Counted from the first letter of the stretch, positions 7,140 through 16,360 are shown. The stretch is DNA of 64,000 nucleotides from Hyphomicrobium album (GCF_009708035.1 NZ_WMBQ01000001.1:1488001-1552000), one strand, 5' to 3'. Program-made: numbers and translations. The notes: a model not told the origin generated them from the letters alone.

Positions 7140-9029
7140 TTAGTCATAGACGCGGAAGGTGAAGAGCGTGCCAGCCTGAGGGATCTTGTCGAGGTTGGCA
7201 GCCTTGGTCATGGCGGTAGCGCCGATCGCACCGAACTTGTCGTTGAGATCGAGGCCGGCCGTCACGGGCACGCCGATCCAGCCGCCGATACCGGCGAGGA
7301 TCGACACATACTGCTTGCCTTTCACCTTGTAGGTGATCGGGTTGCCGATGATGCCCGAGGCGAGTTTGCGGTGCCAAAGCACCTTGCCCGAGTTGCGGTC
7401 CACAGCACGGAAGTCACCGCCGAGCGAGCCGTAGAACACCAGGCCGCCGTCGGTCACCATGCTGCCGCCCCAGTTCGGATACGGGTCCGGGATTTCCCAG
7501 TCCGCCTTGCCGGTGAGCACGTCGAACTTCTTCAGCTTGCCGGTCGTGCCGGGCTTCTCAGGGAACATGTACACGTTGGCGAACACGTAGACCGTGCCCT
7601 GCTGCGTGTGCGTGCGCTCCTGCGGCTCGAGTTCCATGCACCAGTTGTTGGTTGGCATATAGAACTTCGTCGGATCCTTCGGATCGACCGAGCCAGGCTG
7701 CTGGTCCTTGCCGCCCATCGCCGACGGGCACGCCGCAACATTGCGGCCAAGCTCGAGCGGCGAGTGCTCGCGGACCTTGATCGGACGACCGGTCTTCAGG
7801 TCGACCTTCTCGGCCCAGTCCGTGGTCACGTACTTGTTGGCGCGCAGCAGCGTGCCGTCGGCACGATCCATGACGTAAGCGAAACCGTTACGGTCGAAGT
7901 GGACGAGGGCCTTGCGGTCCTTACCGTCAACCTTCATGTCGACAAGAATGTTCTCGTTGACGCCGTCATAGTCCCACTGATCGAACGGGGTCATCTGGTA
8001 GGCCCAGACGGCCTCGCCGGTGTCGACCTTGCGGGCAAAAATGGTCATCGACCACTTGTTGTCGTACTCGCCCGTGTTGCACTCTTCGTGGGTCTTGCCC
8101 GGGCAGCGATAGCTGGGGCTCCACAGACCGGGGTTGCCGGTCGAATAATAGACCAGCTTCAGTTCCGGATCGTAGCTGTACCAGCCCCAAGCCGCGCCGC
8201 CGCCGATCTTCCAGTCCTCGTTCGGGAAGGTCTTGATCCCGAGTTCCTTGCCGGCCGTGCCGTAATGCGGGTTGGCCTTGTTGGTGTCGTTGGAGAAGCA
8301 AAGGTCGGCGTCGGAGCCTGTCGAGTGGCACTCCCACACCTTCTTGCCGTCGGCGAGATTGTAGGCCGTCACACGGCCGCGGGCTGCGAACTCGTCGCCG
8401 CCGAAGCCGATGATGACGAGGTTCTCGGCGATGAGCGGAGCCGATGTGATGGTCTCACCCTTCTCCGGCCAGGCGTGCTTGACGACCCAGGCTTCCTTGC
8501 CGGTGGCCGCGTCGAGCGCGATCACGTAGCCGTCGAGGGTGCCGTACACGAGCTTGCCGTCGGCGTAGGACGCGCCGCGGTTGACCGTGTCGCAGCAGGC
8601 GCGCGGCACGGCGGACTCGTCGCGATCGTCCTTCTTGACGTAGTTCCAGATCTGCTTGGGATTGTCCGGATCAGACAGGTCGAGACCCTGTGCGATGTTG
8701 CACTGAGCCATGTTCGGGCAGCCGGAGATGAAGAACATCATCGGCTTGCCGCCGACGTCATCAATAAAGAGCGGCTGGCCTTCATGACCGCGCAGCGCCC
8801 CGGTCGACTGCGACCAGGCCATCTGCAGTTTGCCGACGTTGTCGGCGCTGATGTCCTTGAGTGGGCTGTGCCGCGTCAGCTTGTTGTCGCGGCCCGGTGC
8901 CGGCCAGGTGTTCGGGTCTTTCGCCCGCTTCTCAATTTCTTCGTTCGCCATGCCGGGTCCGGCAAGGCCGATCAAAGCGGCCATGATTCCGCCGGCAAGA
9001 CGGATGGCCCCTTTCCTCGTGATGTGCAT
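7140..9029 (-). CDS. xoxF: Lanthanide-dependent PQQ methanol dehydrogenase XoxF
   Basis: A 629-residue periplasmic PQQ dehydrogenase with a signal peptide (about residues 1-28). It has the vicinal Cys pair C145-C146 that contacts PQQ, tryptophan-docking blades of the eight-bladed propeller, and metal-site residues E213 (GGDEF), N299 (STGNP) and D353. The decisive feature is D355 two residues after the catalytic Asp (WDYDG): XoxF enzymes have Asp there for rare-earth binding, whereas calcium-type MxaF has Ala. It oxidises methanol (and often other short alcohols) to the aldehyde, passing electrons to a cytochrome c. A strong GGAGG lies six bases before the ATG. No mxaF, mxaI or pqq genes are in the window. 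Confidence 0.95.
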   Translation of the reverse strand: MHITRKGAIRLAGGIMAALIGLAGPGMANEEIEKRAKDPNTWPAPGRDNKLTRHSPLKDISADNVGKLQMAWSQSTGALRGHEGQPLFIDDVGGKPMMFFISGCPNMAQCNIAQGLDLSDPDNPKQIWNYVKKDDRDESAVPRACCDTVNRGASYADGKLVYGTLDGYVIALDAATGKEAWVVKHAWPEKGETITSAPLIAENLVIIGFGGDEFAARGRVTAYNLADGKKVWECHSTGSDADLCFSNDTNKANPHYGTAGKELGIKTFPNEDWKIGGGAAWGWYSYDPELKLVYYSTGNPGLWSPSYRCPGKTHEECNTGEYDNKWSMTIFARKVDTGEAVWAYQMTPFDQWDYDGVNENILVDMKVDGKDRKALVHFDRNGFAYVMDRADGTLLRANKYVTTDWAEKVDLKTGRPIKVREHSPLELGRNVAACPSAMGGKDQQPGSVDPKDPTKFYMPTNNWCMELEPQERTHTQQGTVYVFANVYMFPEKPGTTGKLKKFDVLTGKADWEIPDPYPNWGGSMVTDGGLVFYGSLGGDFRAVDRNSGKVLWHRKLASGIIGNPITYKVKGKQYVSILAGIGGWIGVPVTAGLDLNDKFGAIGATAMTKAANLDKIPQAGTLFTFRVYD

Positions 9030-9663
9030 GCGCTTCCTCCGTATCCACGCTTATTGCGCGCTATCCAACGAGCCGCATGCGAGCACGAGTTCACCCGTTC
9101 GGTGACCGTGAGGTCCCCGGCGTAGACGATTGCTCTTTCCAGCGGCTCCACCCCCAGTCGCATGCCCGTAGGCTGCGACTTGTCGAATGCGGAGGCACCC
9201 GGCACGGCGTAAATGCCTGCTCGGATCCACTCCATTAAGGTAGCGCGGCGTTATAACATTAGGTGCCGGATTTGCCCGGAGATAGGGGATGAGTTCCCGC
9301 GCGCTCCGGCAAACTTTTCCCCTTCACGATCTCTTGAAGCCGACGTTCAACGCGGCTCGCAAGCGCCGCGCTTCACGCGGTTCGCACAGTCGAGGGGAGA
9401 TAAAAAAGAGCGGCCAGGCGCCGAGAAAACCCAAATGAAGGAACGGTCATCTCGACGCCCGGCCGCAGAGCGTGGCAGCACCGACCGTACGTAAGCGATG
9501 CCAAGGCGACCAGTGGAGGCATTCCCGCGGGCGCTAGCAATGTTCGCCCGAGTGCATTGCACTTCATTCCCGAGCGCTGCATTTTCCCTGCAAAAACGTG
9601 CAATTTCGCACCTTTGCACGAGCATCACGTTGTCGAGAGGGAGTCTCAGACGTCGAAAGTTGG
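9030..9663 (-). promoter_or_regulatory. 634-bp gene-free region upstream of xoxF
   Basis: No reading frame here looks protein-like on either strand; the short frames have Arg/Ser-rich shadow composition. The region contains the strong xoxF ribosome-binding site at 9036-9040 and an A-rich stretch near 9404. At its far end, next to the serine hydrolase gene, is a cluster of TGCA-type half-sites. It is the only space for the xoxF promoter, so regulation of the cluster probably acts here. No promoter boxes could be assigned confidently. Confidence 0.5.
9589..9619. promoter_or_regulatory. Candidate operator: repeated TGCAA/TTGCA half-sites
   Basis: The segment contains TGCAAA, GTGCAA, TCGCAC and TTTGCAC in close order, giving an imperfect dyad of about 31 bases. 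A further small palindrome, GTGCATTGCAC, lies at 9552-9562. The arrangement resembles binding sites of dimeric regulators, but no regulator is assigned. It lies about 560 bases upstream of the xoxF start codon, rather far for a core promoter element. Confidence 0.3.
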
Positions 9664-10788
9664 TTAGCGCTCGAGCGCGACATCGATCACTTCGTCGGCC
9701 AGTCGGTCGAGATCATCGACGCCGTCGCTGTTGGTGAGCAACGTGACCGACAGCCATTCGCCGGAGCGCCGATTGCGCAGGACGGCATTGTAAGACGTGT
9801 AGCCCGGCACCGAGCCCGAGTGGTGATAGCTGTCCCACTCGCCGTCATGCCCGACGAACCAGCCCATGCCGTAGTACATGACGGGATCGACGCGCGCCGC
9901 ATCGGAGAACATCGCCGCGCGGCCCTCCGCACTGACGATGCCGCCGTCCATCAGCTCCTTATTCCAGTGAAAGAGATCGAGCACGTTGCTCGCCATGTCC
10001 CCGCAGCCGTCGAGCCAATTCGGCTGCGCGAATGCCGGGCGCCGCCGGTAGTGCGGCTGCGCCACGTCCGAGCCGGGGGCATAGTCGTCGACAAAGCCGG
10101 TGCGCTTCAGTCCGGCGCGGTCGATGATTTCCGCGCGCACGAAGTCACGGGATTTCATCGGCCGCGGCGCTGACGCTTCGATGACGCGCGCCAACAGGAA
10201 GTAGCTCGTGTTGCTGTACTCGAACGTGTTCGGCCAGCCGTGCGGCGGCAGTTTCTTCAGCGCTGCGAGCAGGCGCGGCGTTTCCACGGCGCCCCACGGA
10301 TCGACCTCGCGCGGCGGATGGAGCGTGAAGTTCGGCAGGTTGGACGTCATCGTCAGCAGACTACGCACGGTGATCGGCGGCTCGTCCGCCGCCGTCCACC
10401 TCTCGACGCCTTCGAATACGTCGCGCATTGGCGTCTCGAGCGTCAAAGGCGCTTGTGACAGCGGCGCTCGGGCGCCACTCTCGATCAGACGTAGCACCGC
10501 CGCGGCGGTGAACTGCTTGGTCAGCGACCCGATATGATAGACGGTGGTCGCGCTTGCCGGGACATCGCCGTGCGCCTCGCCGAAGCCTTTTGCCAGCACT
10601 GGCTCGCCGCCCATGCCGATCGCGATCGACAATGCCGGCGCGCTCGCGCGGCCCGGACGCGGTGTCATGAATTGCTGAATGAGGCTATCGACCCGGGATG
10701 ACTTGTAGGTCGACCAATCGCCGAGTGCTGCTTCCGGAATGAGCAGAAGCGCAACCAAGCCGATTGTGATCCTGGCGCGGCGGTCCAT
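9664..10788 (-). CDS. Serine beta-lactamase-like hydrolase (S12/class C fold)
   Basis: A 374-residue exported protein with a signal peptide (residues about 1-22 from the ATG at 10788). It has the penicillin-binding/beta-lactamase fold motifs: SLTK (Ser-x-x-Lys nucleophile), YSN (FEYSNTSYF) and a C-terminal HHSGSVPGY replacing the KTG box. Such proteins are peptidases or esterases of the periplasm as often as true beta-lactamases; the substrate cannot be told from sequence. The frame extends upstream to 10866, but the added residues are Arg/Pro-rich and unlike a signal peptide, so 10788 is preferred. Confidence 0.85.
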   Translation of the reverse strand: MDRRARITIGLVALLLIPEAALGDWSTYKSSRVDSLIQQFMTPRPGRASAPALSIAIGMGGEPVLAKGFGEAHGDVPASATTVYHIGSLTKQFTAAAVLRLIESGARAPLSQAPLTLETPMRDVFEGVERWTAADEPPITVRSLLTMTSNLPNFTLHPPREVDPWGAVETPRLLAALKKLPPHGWPNTFEYSNTSYFLLARVIEASAPRPMKSRDFVRAEIIDRAGLKRTGFVDDYAPGSDVAQPHYRRRPAFAQPNWLDGCGDMASNVLDLFHWNKELMDGGIVSAEGRAAMFSDAARVDPVMYYGMGWFVGHDGEWDSYHHSGSVPGYTSYNAVLRNRRSGEWLSVTLLTNSDGVDDLDRLADEVIDVALER

Positions 10789-10862
10789 GCAGCGAGAATA
10801 ATCCAGCCGGGGCGGGGGCAACAACTGGCGGGTGCCGGTGGCAAACCTGCGGAGGGGACTAG

Positions 10863-11012
10863 CCACTGGTAAACCATGATGAAGTCGGTGTCAGACGACT
10901 AACGGTCCGCAATGGCGCCGTCGCAGGTACGTCGGATACCGTCAACGGCCGTGCGGCCGCAAACGATATCGAGCTGCACACCGGCAAGATCGGCATCAAC
11001 TATCGGTTCTGA
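10863..11012 (+). pseudogene. C-terminal remnant of an outer-membrane beta-barrel protein
   Basis: An open frame ending at TGA 11010-11012 encodes a tail that closes with NDIELHTGKIGINYRF. A last strand ending in aromatic-x-Phe at the stop codon is the hallmark of outer-membrane porins of the Omp25/Omp31 type in this group. A TAG at 10860-10862 closes the frame upstream, so only about 50 codons survive and there is no start or signal peptide. I read it as a decayed 3' end left by a deletion. Identification rests on the terminal beta-strand. Confidence 0.55.
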
Positions 11013-11028
11013 TCCGCGGCCTCAGCCC

Positions 11029-12606
11029 TCACTCGGGAAGGCCCGCCTTCCGCAAGCCATCGGCGAATTTGGTGAGATGCTCCGGGCGGTGGATCGGGAG
11101 CCAGTCCGTGAGATTGGAGATGCGCAGCGTGGGATCGAGCGCCCGCAACTGTTCCATGGCGCGTTGCGCTTCCTCCTGTCGCCCGACCAGCCCTCGCGTC
11201 GCGGCAATGGTCGCCACGACCATCAGGAAGCTCGGCAAATTCCTGTAGGCCTGCTCCGCCCAGGTGGACGCGGCGTCCAGGCGCCCGGCAAAGAGGTGCG
11301 CCATCGCCATGCCAGCCTGCATGCGATAGAGTTCGGGGTCGACGGGGCTTAACCGCATGGCACGCTCGAAGTGCTCAATGGCGCTTTCGGATTCGCCGTG
11401 CCACGTTCTCAGGAAGCCGCCGAGAAACCAGGCGGACGCCAAGTTGGGATTGAGGAAGACCGCTCTATCCAGCAACGCGATACCGCTATCGAGATCGCCG
11501 GCGAGATGGGCGAGTGCGTGACCGCCGCGCGTGAGCGCCACGGCGTCGTCCCGGCCCATTTCAACCGCGCGGCGCGCCAGGTGAACGCCTTCGGCAATCT
11601 CGTGCGGGCGATCCTCCATCCAGCCGTTGACCTTGCGCCAGAAGATGCACCAGGCGGCCATGGCGTGGGCGGCAGCGAACTCGGGGTCGAGCTCGATGCC
11701 TCGATGGAACAGCGGCAACGCCTCCGCGACGGACTCCCTGGTCCCGCGATTCATGTGCGCCAGCCCGCGCAGGTAGCAGTCGTAGGCATTGAGGCTGGCG
11801 GGCGGCTTGCTCTTGGCGCGTTCGATCTCGGCGAGCTCTACCTGCGGGGCGATCGCACCGGCGACGTTCGCAGCGATCCGATCCTGCAGCTCGAAAATGT
11901 CGTCGAGTGTTCCCTCGTACCGTTCCGCCCAAAGGTGACCGCCGGTAGTGGCGTCGATCAGCTGTCCCGTGATGCGGACGCGGTCAGAGGCCTTGCGCAC
12001 ACTGCCTTCCAGCACGTAGCCGACACCGAGCTCCTCCCCCACCTGCTTCACGTCCACCGCGCGGCCCTGGTAGGTGAAGCTCGAGTTGCGCGCGATCACG
12101 AACAGCCAGCGTGCCCGCGACAGCTCCGTGATGATCTCCTCTACGACTCCGTCGGCGAAATAGTCCTGCTCCGGGTCGCCGCTCAAGTTCTGAAACGGCA
12201 GGACGGCAATGGACGGCTTGCTAGGAAGGGCAAGCGCCGCGCGGGCTGGAGCAGGCGCTGCGTCATTGCCGCTCGCCGAGGGACTGTCGGAAGCTTGCGC
12301 TTCCCTGACATCGCCGACGAAGCGAAATCCTTTGCGAGGAACCGTGCGAACCAGGTGTTGCTCTTCGCCGCTATCGCCAATGGCCTTGCGAACCGCGTTG
12401 ATGTGGCTCGTCAGCGTCGATTCCGAGACGATCCGCCCGCCCCAGATGGCTTCGAGGATGTCATCCTTGCTGACGACGCGGTCGCGGTTTTGGATGAAAT
12501 AGAGCAGCAAGTCGAAGACTTGCGGGCCGATGGCAACCGTCTCTGCAGCGCGCGTGAGCTCGCGCCGATCGGGGTCGAGCACGCAATCGGCGAAGATAAA
12601 TTGCAC
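11029..12606 (-). CDS. CadC-type winged-helix regulator with TPR domain
   Basis: A 525-residue protein. Residues 1-100 form an OmpR/CadC-like winged-helix DNA-binding domain (VFDLLLYFIQNRDRVVSKDDI, RKAIGDSGEEQHLVRTVPRKGFRF). Residues about 140-270 match the segment common in adenylate-cyclase-like TPR regulators (KPSIAVLPFQNLSGDPEQDYFADG). The rest holds tetratricopeptide repeats. There is no transmembrane helix, so it should act in the cytoplasm. It is divergent from the NmrA-like oxidoreductase at 12841, which it may control. Confidence 0.85.
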   Translation of the reverse strand: MQFIFADCVLDPDRRELTRAAETVAIGPQVFDLLLYFIQNRDRVVSKDDILEAIWGGRIVSESTLTSHINAVRKAIGDSGEEQHLVRTVPRKGFRFVGDVREAQASDSPSASGNDAAPAPARAALALPSKPSIAVLPFQNLSGDPEQDYFADGVVEEIITELSRARWLFVIARNSSFTYQGRAVDVKQVGEELGVGYVLEGSVRKASDRVRITGQLIDATTGGHLWAERYEGTLDDIFELQDRIAANVAGAIAPQVELAEIERAKSKPPASLNAYDCYLRGLAHMNRGTRESVAEALPLFHRGIELDPEFAAAHAMAAWCIFWRKVNGWMEDRPHEIAEGVHLARRAVEMGRDDAVALTRGGHALAHLAGDLDSGIALLDRAVFLNPNLASAWFLGGFLRTWHGESESAIEHFERAMRLSPVDPELYRMQAGMAMAHLFAGRLDAASTWAEQAYRNLPSFLMVVATIAATRGLVGRQEEAQRAMEQLRALDPTLRISNLTDWLPIHRPEHLTKFADGLRKAGLPE

Positions 12607-12840
12607 GTCAGCGCTCCGTGAGCCGCAGGTCCGGTATTTCGAGGCCGGCCGAGCGCCCCTTGCTTAGCACGGGTTCGATTTACACGGTCGCCGTGCCCCT
12701 GGACTACGCCTTGGACGTAATTCCAAGGTAAACCCAAGAGCTTTCCAAGGCCGCGACAAAGCCTTTCCGCGCCCCCGGGGGCAATCTCAGCCCAGGAGAA
12801 GACGCCAGCACCCTCGCGGCGTCATTTTGGGAGATGTTTC

Positions 12841-13596
12841 ATGAAAATCGTCGTCATCGGTGGCAGCGGCCTCATCGGATCGAAGCTCGTCGGACTGCTG
12901 CGCGGCAAGGGCCATGAGGTTCTGGCAGCATCGCCGAACTCAGGCGTCAACACGATCACGCGCGAAGGTCTGGCCGAGGCGCTCTCCGGCGCCGACATCG
13001 TCGTCGACGTGGCCAATTCGCCGTCGTTCGAGGATAGGGCGGTGTTGGAGTTTTTCGAAACGGCCGGCCGCAATCTGCTGGCCGCCGAGGCGGCCGCCGG
13101 TGTCCGCCACCACGTGGCTCTGTCGGTCGTCGGCGCCGATCGCCTCCCCGAAAGCGGGTACCTTCGCGCCAAGATGGCGCAAGAGAGGCTCATCCAGGCT
13201 TCGAAAATTCCGTACACGATCCTGCGCTCGACCCAGTTCTTCGAGTTCGTCAGCGGGATCGTCCAGTCGGCGGCCAAGGGCGACGAAATCCATTTGTCGC
13301 CGGCTCTCCTGCAGCCCATTGCCTCCGACGATGTCGTGGCTGCGCTGGCCGAAGTGACCTTGGGCAATCCGGTGAACGGGATCGTCGAGGTGGCTGGCCC
13401 CGAGAAGATCCCCCTCGATGCGCTCGCCCGGCAGCATCTGGCGATCAAGGGAGACGGCCGCAAGGTGATCGCCGACGTGCACGCCCGCTACTTCGGTACC
13501 GAACTCAACGACAAGTCGCTGACACCCGGCGACGGCCCGGTGTTGGGGTCCATTCGCTTCGCAGACTGGCTGAGCCGCTCGTCGGCCCACGCCTAG
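12841..13596 (+). CDS. NmrA-like NAD(P)-binding oxidoreductase (atypical SDR)
   Basis: A 251-residue Rossmann-fold protein. The nucleotide-binding motif GGSGLIGSKL lies near the N-terminus (residues 7-16), followed by a VVDVANSP segment and a central SGYLRAKMAQERLIQ helix in place of a full catalytic YxxxK. This is the pattern of NmrA/atypical short-chain reductases. A good ribosome-binding site (GGGAG) precedes the ATG. It is divergent from the CadC-type regulator and followed by a small membrane protein, which suggests a two-gene unit under that regulator. Substrate unknown. Confidence 0.85.
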   Translation: MKIVVIGGSGLIGSKLVGLLRGKGHEVLAASPNSGVNTITREGLAEALSGADIVVDVANSPSFEDRAVLEFFETAGRNLLAAEAAAGVRHHVALSVVGADRLPESGYLRAKMAQERLIQASKIPYTILRSTQFFEFVSGIVQSAAKGDEIHLSPALLQPIASDDVVAALAEVTLGNPVNGIVEVAGPEKIPLDALARQHLAIKGDGRKVIADVHARYFGTELNDKSLTPGDGPVLGSIRFADWLSRSSAHA

Positions 13597-13644
13597 TCCA
13601 CGCGGCACTTGGCACCGCGGCTCGCTCTTACCTGGAGATATCCG

Positions 13645-14085
13645 ATGCTCAAGTCATTCTGTCTTGCCCTCGCCGTCGCGCTCGGCGTCGCCGCGCTGGC
13701 CAACGGCGTCTATATGCTGGTCGCGCCGGAGGACTGGTACTTGGCCGTTCCCGGCGTGACGACGACCGGGCCGTTCAATCAGCACTTCGTGCGCGACATC
13801 GGGCTCATCTTCCTGTTGCTCGGGAGCGCCTTTCTCGTTGGGGTCGCGCGGCCGCACCTGCGCGTGGCCCTTTGGGGCGCAGCCTCGCTGTGGCTCACGG
13901 GTCATGCCCTGTTCCACTTCTGGGAGGTGGCGGTCGGGATCTGCTCTGCCTCCGCGATTCCGCGCGACTTTCCGGCGGTGACGTTGCCCGCGATTGTCGG
14001 CCTCTCGCTGACGCTCTGGGCGATCGCTCAGTCGCGCGGACCGGCGATGGGGTCTCGGCAACCGGCCGCGACGGCCGAGCACTAG
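13645..14085 (+). CDS. Small four-helix membrane protein
   Basis: A 146-residue protein with about four predicted transmembrane helices (roughly residues 5-25, 45-65, 72-95 and 110-130), including LIFLLLGSAFLVGVARP and WLTGHALFHFWE. The ATG at 13645 has GGAGAT upstream and is preferred to the longer frame from 13609. It follows the NmrA-like gene by 48 bases and is probably co-transcribed with it. No family with known function was recognised. Confidence 0.75.
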   Translation: MLKSFCLALAVALGVAALANGVYMLVAPEDWYLAVPGVTTTGPFNQHFVRDIGLIFLLLGSAFLVGVARPHLRVALWGAASLWLTGHALFHFWEVAVGICSASAIPRDFPAVTLPAIVGLSLTLWAIAQSRGPAMGSRQPAATAEH

Positions 14086-14554
14086 GTCGTGTGGCCCAGC
14101 AACGGCTCACATAGGCGGCGACAAACGGTAAGCGAGCGCGTCAGCGTGGCTTGTCGCTCGCGGATGAATTCCAATTCCAAGACGCCTTCTCGCCGGTCGC
14201 GGGGCTAGGTGAAGTGCCCCCAGTTCGCGGCTTCGCCTTTCGCGCTGCTGACGCGGCCCGTCGCCGGCTTGAGGTGCGAGAGACGCTTGCTTGGGATGTT
14301 CGCTTTACCATGCGAAGGCGTTCATCCAGGCGCCACACTTGAATGTTGGACCAATTTCGAGAATGGTTCCCTGCGCTACGCGGGACGGGGGTAGACCCCA
14401 GCCCGATGCTTTCGGAGCGCCGAATTTGTCGAGTGCTTCGATTATATCGCGCGGCATCGAGCACACTGGCGGTCTTCGCAGTTCCGTTACTGAAAGCCTA
14501 GGCAACGCGGTGCGCCCCACTGCGACAACCTCAGGGATTTGACCAAGGCGAGCG
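14086..14554. other. Intergenic patch with rearranged gene fragments
   Basis: No intact gene is visible in these 469 bases. The segment 14397-14473 contains two short pieces of the neighbouring glycosyltransferase gene, one inverted (entered separately). The rest (14100-14390) shows no convincing codon structure. The patch marks the left border of the accessory region that ends at tRNA-Thr. Confidence 0.5.
14397..14473. pseudogene. Scrambled relic of the adjacent glycosyltransferase gene
   Basis: The minus strand of 14397-14441 encodes IEALDKFGAPKASGW, matching KEALDKFGGPKPSGW in the gene at 14555-16027 (nucleotides 15183-15227) with only a few base differences. Directly beside it, the plus strand of about 14452-14473 encodes RGIEHTGG, matching nucleotides 15073-15093 of the same gene. 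In the intact gene both pieces are on one strand about 90 bases apart. The relic therefore carries an inversion between two fragments of a diverged copy. Confidence 0.6.
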
Positions 14555-16027
14555 ATGACGAAGGTATTACTCTGCTCGACCGTCGGCGTCATTTCCGACG
14601 CCGTAAATGAGCTCGAGCGGGAGGGGCGGCTCAAGAAGGTGGTTCTGGCAGTTTTTGGCGCCCCCCGCAGTCAAGATTCGGGGTCGTCGTGCTTACACGT
14701 CGACCACGGAGCGCTAATTGCAACTGGCTTAGAGGGTACCTTCGAGGGAGCCGATCTCAGCTATCTCACCATAGACCTGCTCGACGAGATCGCGTGGTCG
14801 GAAAAGTACGTCTACCCGATGATGGATCGCCTCGATCCGCTCAAGACGCATACCCATGCGCAACGCAAATATCTCTATCACTTTCTGCTGTGCTTCTGGG
14901 CAGAGATCATTGATCGGCGAAAATTCGACGTCGCGATTTTCGGCAGCGCACCTCACGAAGTGTCGGATTTTGTCCTCTACGCAATCTGCAAGAGCCGCAA
15001 TATCCAGACGCTAGTTTTCAATTACACGCGGCTTCCCGGCGTCTGCTTCCTTTCCACCGACTATACCCCGCGGGGCATCGAGCACACCGGGGGTGCACAA
15101 GGTGCGGAGCACACCAAGCCGGTCAAGGAGTACCTGGCGAGAATTCGGCAGGACTATGTACATGCCATTCCTATCGATACCAAGGAAGCACTCGACAAAT
15201 TCGGCGGTCCGAAACCGTCCGGCTGGGCAGCGAAACTCGACAGACTGACTGCGATGCCCTGGATCGCGGCACGCAAGGTGGGGACCGCACTTAGAGTCTT
15301 GCGGCGTCTGCGACTCGAGGAGCTAAGAGCCCTGTCGCAGCACAAGATCGTCGCGGCCGAATGGCGCGCGCTAACTGCCGACTATCAGGCTCGAACACGG
15401 AACTTCAGCAGGCCGTCGCGCTACGTGTATTTTCTGCTCAACTTTCAGCCCGAGAACACCACGAGCCCTCTAGGCGGAAGATTTGTCGATCAGTACCTGG
15501 CGGTTTCGACCCTCGCGCACCATCTCCCTGACGACTGCGCAATCGTTGTGAAGGAGCATCCGGCGCAGCTTCTAGACTTCGATCATTACAACTACCTTGG
15601 CCGTGACGCGAACTACTACGAACGCCTCTCCAAGATCAGGGGTGTTTGCTTTGCCCCGCTCTCCTCCGATCACTTCGCGCTTCTCGACGGCTCTCTTTTT
15701 GTCGCCAGCGTGAATGGGACGGTCGGATGGGAAGCAGTGGTGAGAAAGAAGCCAGCGGTGGTTTTCGGCGAGGCTTGGTATCAAGGTGCCCCGGGTGTTT
15801 TCAAGGTCGACAAGGACGAGGATTGCTTAGCTGCAGTTCGGCGAATCCTCGCCGGGGTGTTGATCAGCAACGAAATGATCGATGACTTCCTCGCCCGATT
15901 TCTTACTGATTGCGAGATGCTGTGCCTGACGCCTGAGGATGCGCGAGTAGCCGGTGTCTCGTTCGATATGGGTGAAAATGTAGCGACAGCTAAGCGCGCA
16001 ATGGGGCGATATCTGAAGCCGTCGTAA
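14555..16027 (+). CDS. Capsule-polysaccharide-type glycosyltransferase
   Basis: A 490-residue cytoplasmic protein. The C-terminal half has the signature of capsule synthesis (KpsC/KpsS-like, GT-B) transferases: VVKEHPAQ, then SVNGTVGWEAVVRKKPAVVFG and AWYQGAPGVF, where the Gly-x-Glu-Ala region binds the sugar nucleotide. The N-terminal half is specific to this protein. Its codon use looks less GC-biased than the flanking core genes, and it sits against the 3' end of tRNA-Thr, both consistent with horizontal acquisition. Acceptor and donor sugars are unknown. Confidence 0.7.
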   Translation: MTKVLLCSTVGVISDAVNELEREGRLKKVVLAVFGAPRSQDSGSSCLHVDHGALIATGLEGTFEGADLSYLTIDLLDEIAWSEKYVYPMMDRLDPLKTHTHAQRKYLYHFLLCFWAEIIDRRKFDVAIFGSAPHEVSDFVLYAICKSRNIQTLVFNYTRLPGVCFLSTDYTPRGIEHTGGAQGAEHTKPVKEYLARIRQDYVHAIPIDTKEALDKFGGPKPSGWAAKLDRLTAMPWIAARKVGTALRVLRRLRLEELRALSQHKIVAAEWRALTADYQARTRNFSRPSRYVYFLLNFQPENTTSPLGGRFVDQYLAVSTLAHHLPDDCAIVVKEHPAQLLDFDHYNYLGRDANYYERLSKIRGVCFAPLSSDHFALLDGSLFVASVNGTVGWEAVVRKKPAVVFGEAWYQGAPGVFKVDKDEDCLAAVRRILAGVLISNEMIDDFLARFLTDCEMLCLTPEDARVAGVSFDMGENVATAKRAMGRYLKPS

Positions 16028-16153
16028 TTCATTCAGCGCCGCAAGACGGAGAACGCGGCCTCCGCCCGGAACATCGATCTCGCTGCGCATCAGCAACAGT
16101 CGCGGTCGTGATCGGCTCGGCGACGCCAAGGAAATGTGGGCTTGGGCTGGGGA

Positions 16154-16228
<75 letters not shown>

Positions 16229-16360
16229 GCCTGGGGACCCTGGCCCGCCGAAGGCGGGAATGCGCAGAGCGCTGCCGGTGTAATCGGGGCGGCCATCGAT
16301 GGCAAGGCGCAAAAAGCTACCGGTCCCGGATTCAAGCGGTTGCGTGGCCGCCGGCGCCCC

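Noticed and set aside
7371-9125. A 584-residue plus-strand frame opposite xoxF
   Set aside because: The product is compositionally biased (Val/Arg/Asp/His) and lacks motifs. The minus strand encodes an unmistakable XoxF.
14260-14290. A possible att repeat of the tRNA-Thr 3' end left of the glycosyltransferase
   Set aside because: Only a short partial similarity (GGTGCGAGAGA-like) to the tRNA end is seen; it is not continuous and would be expected by chance.
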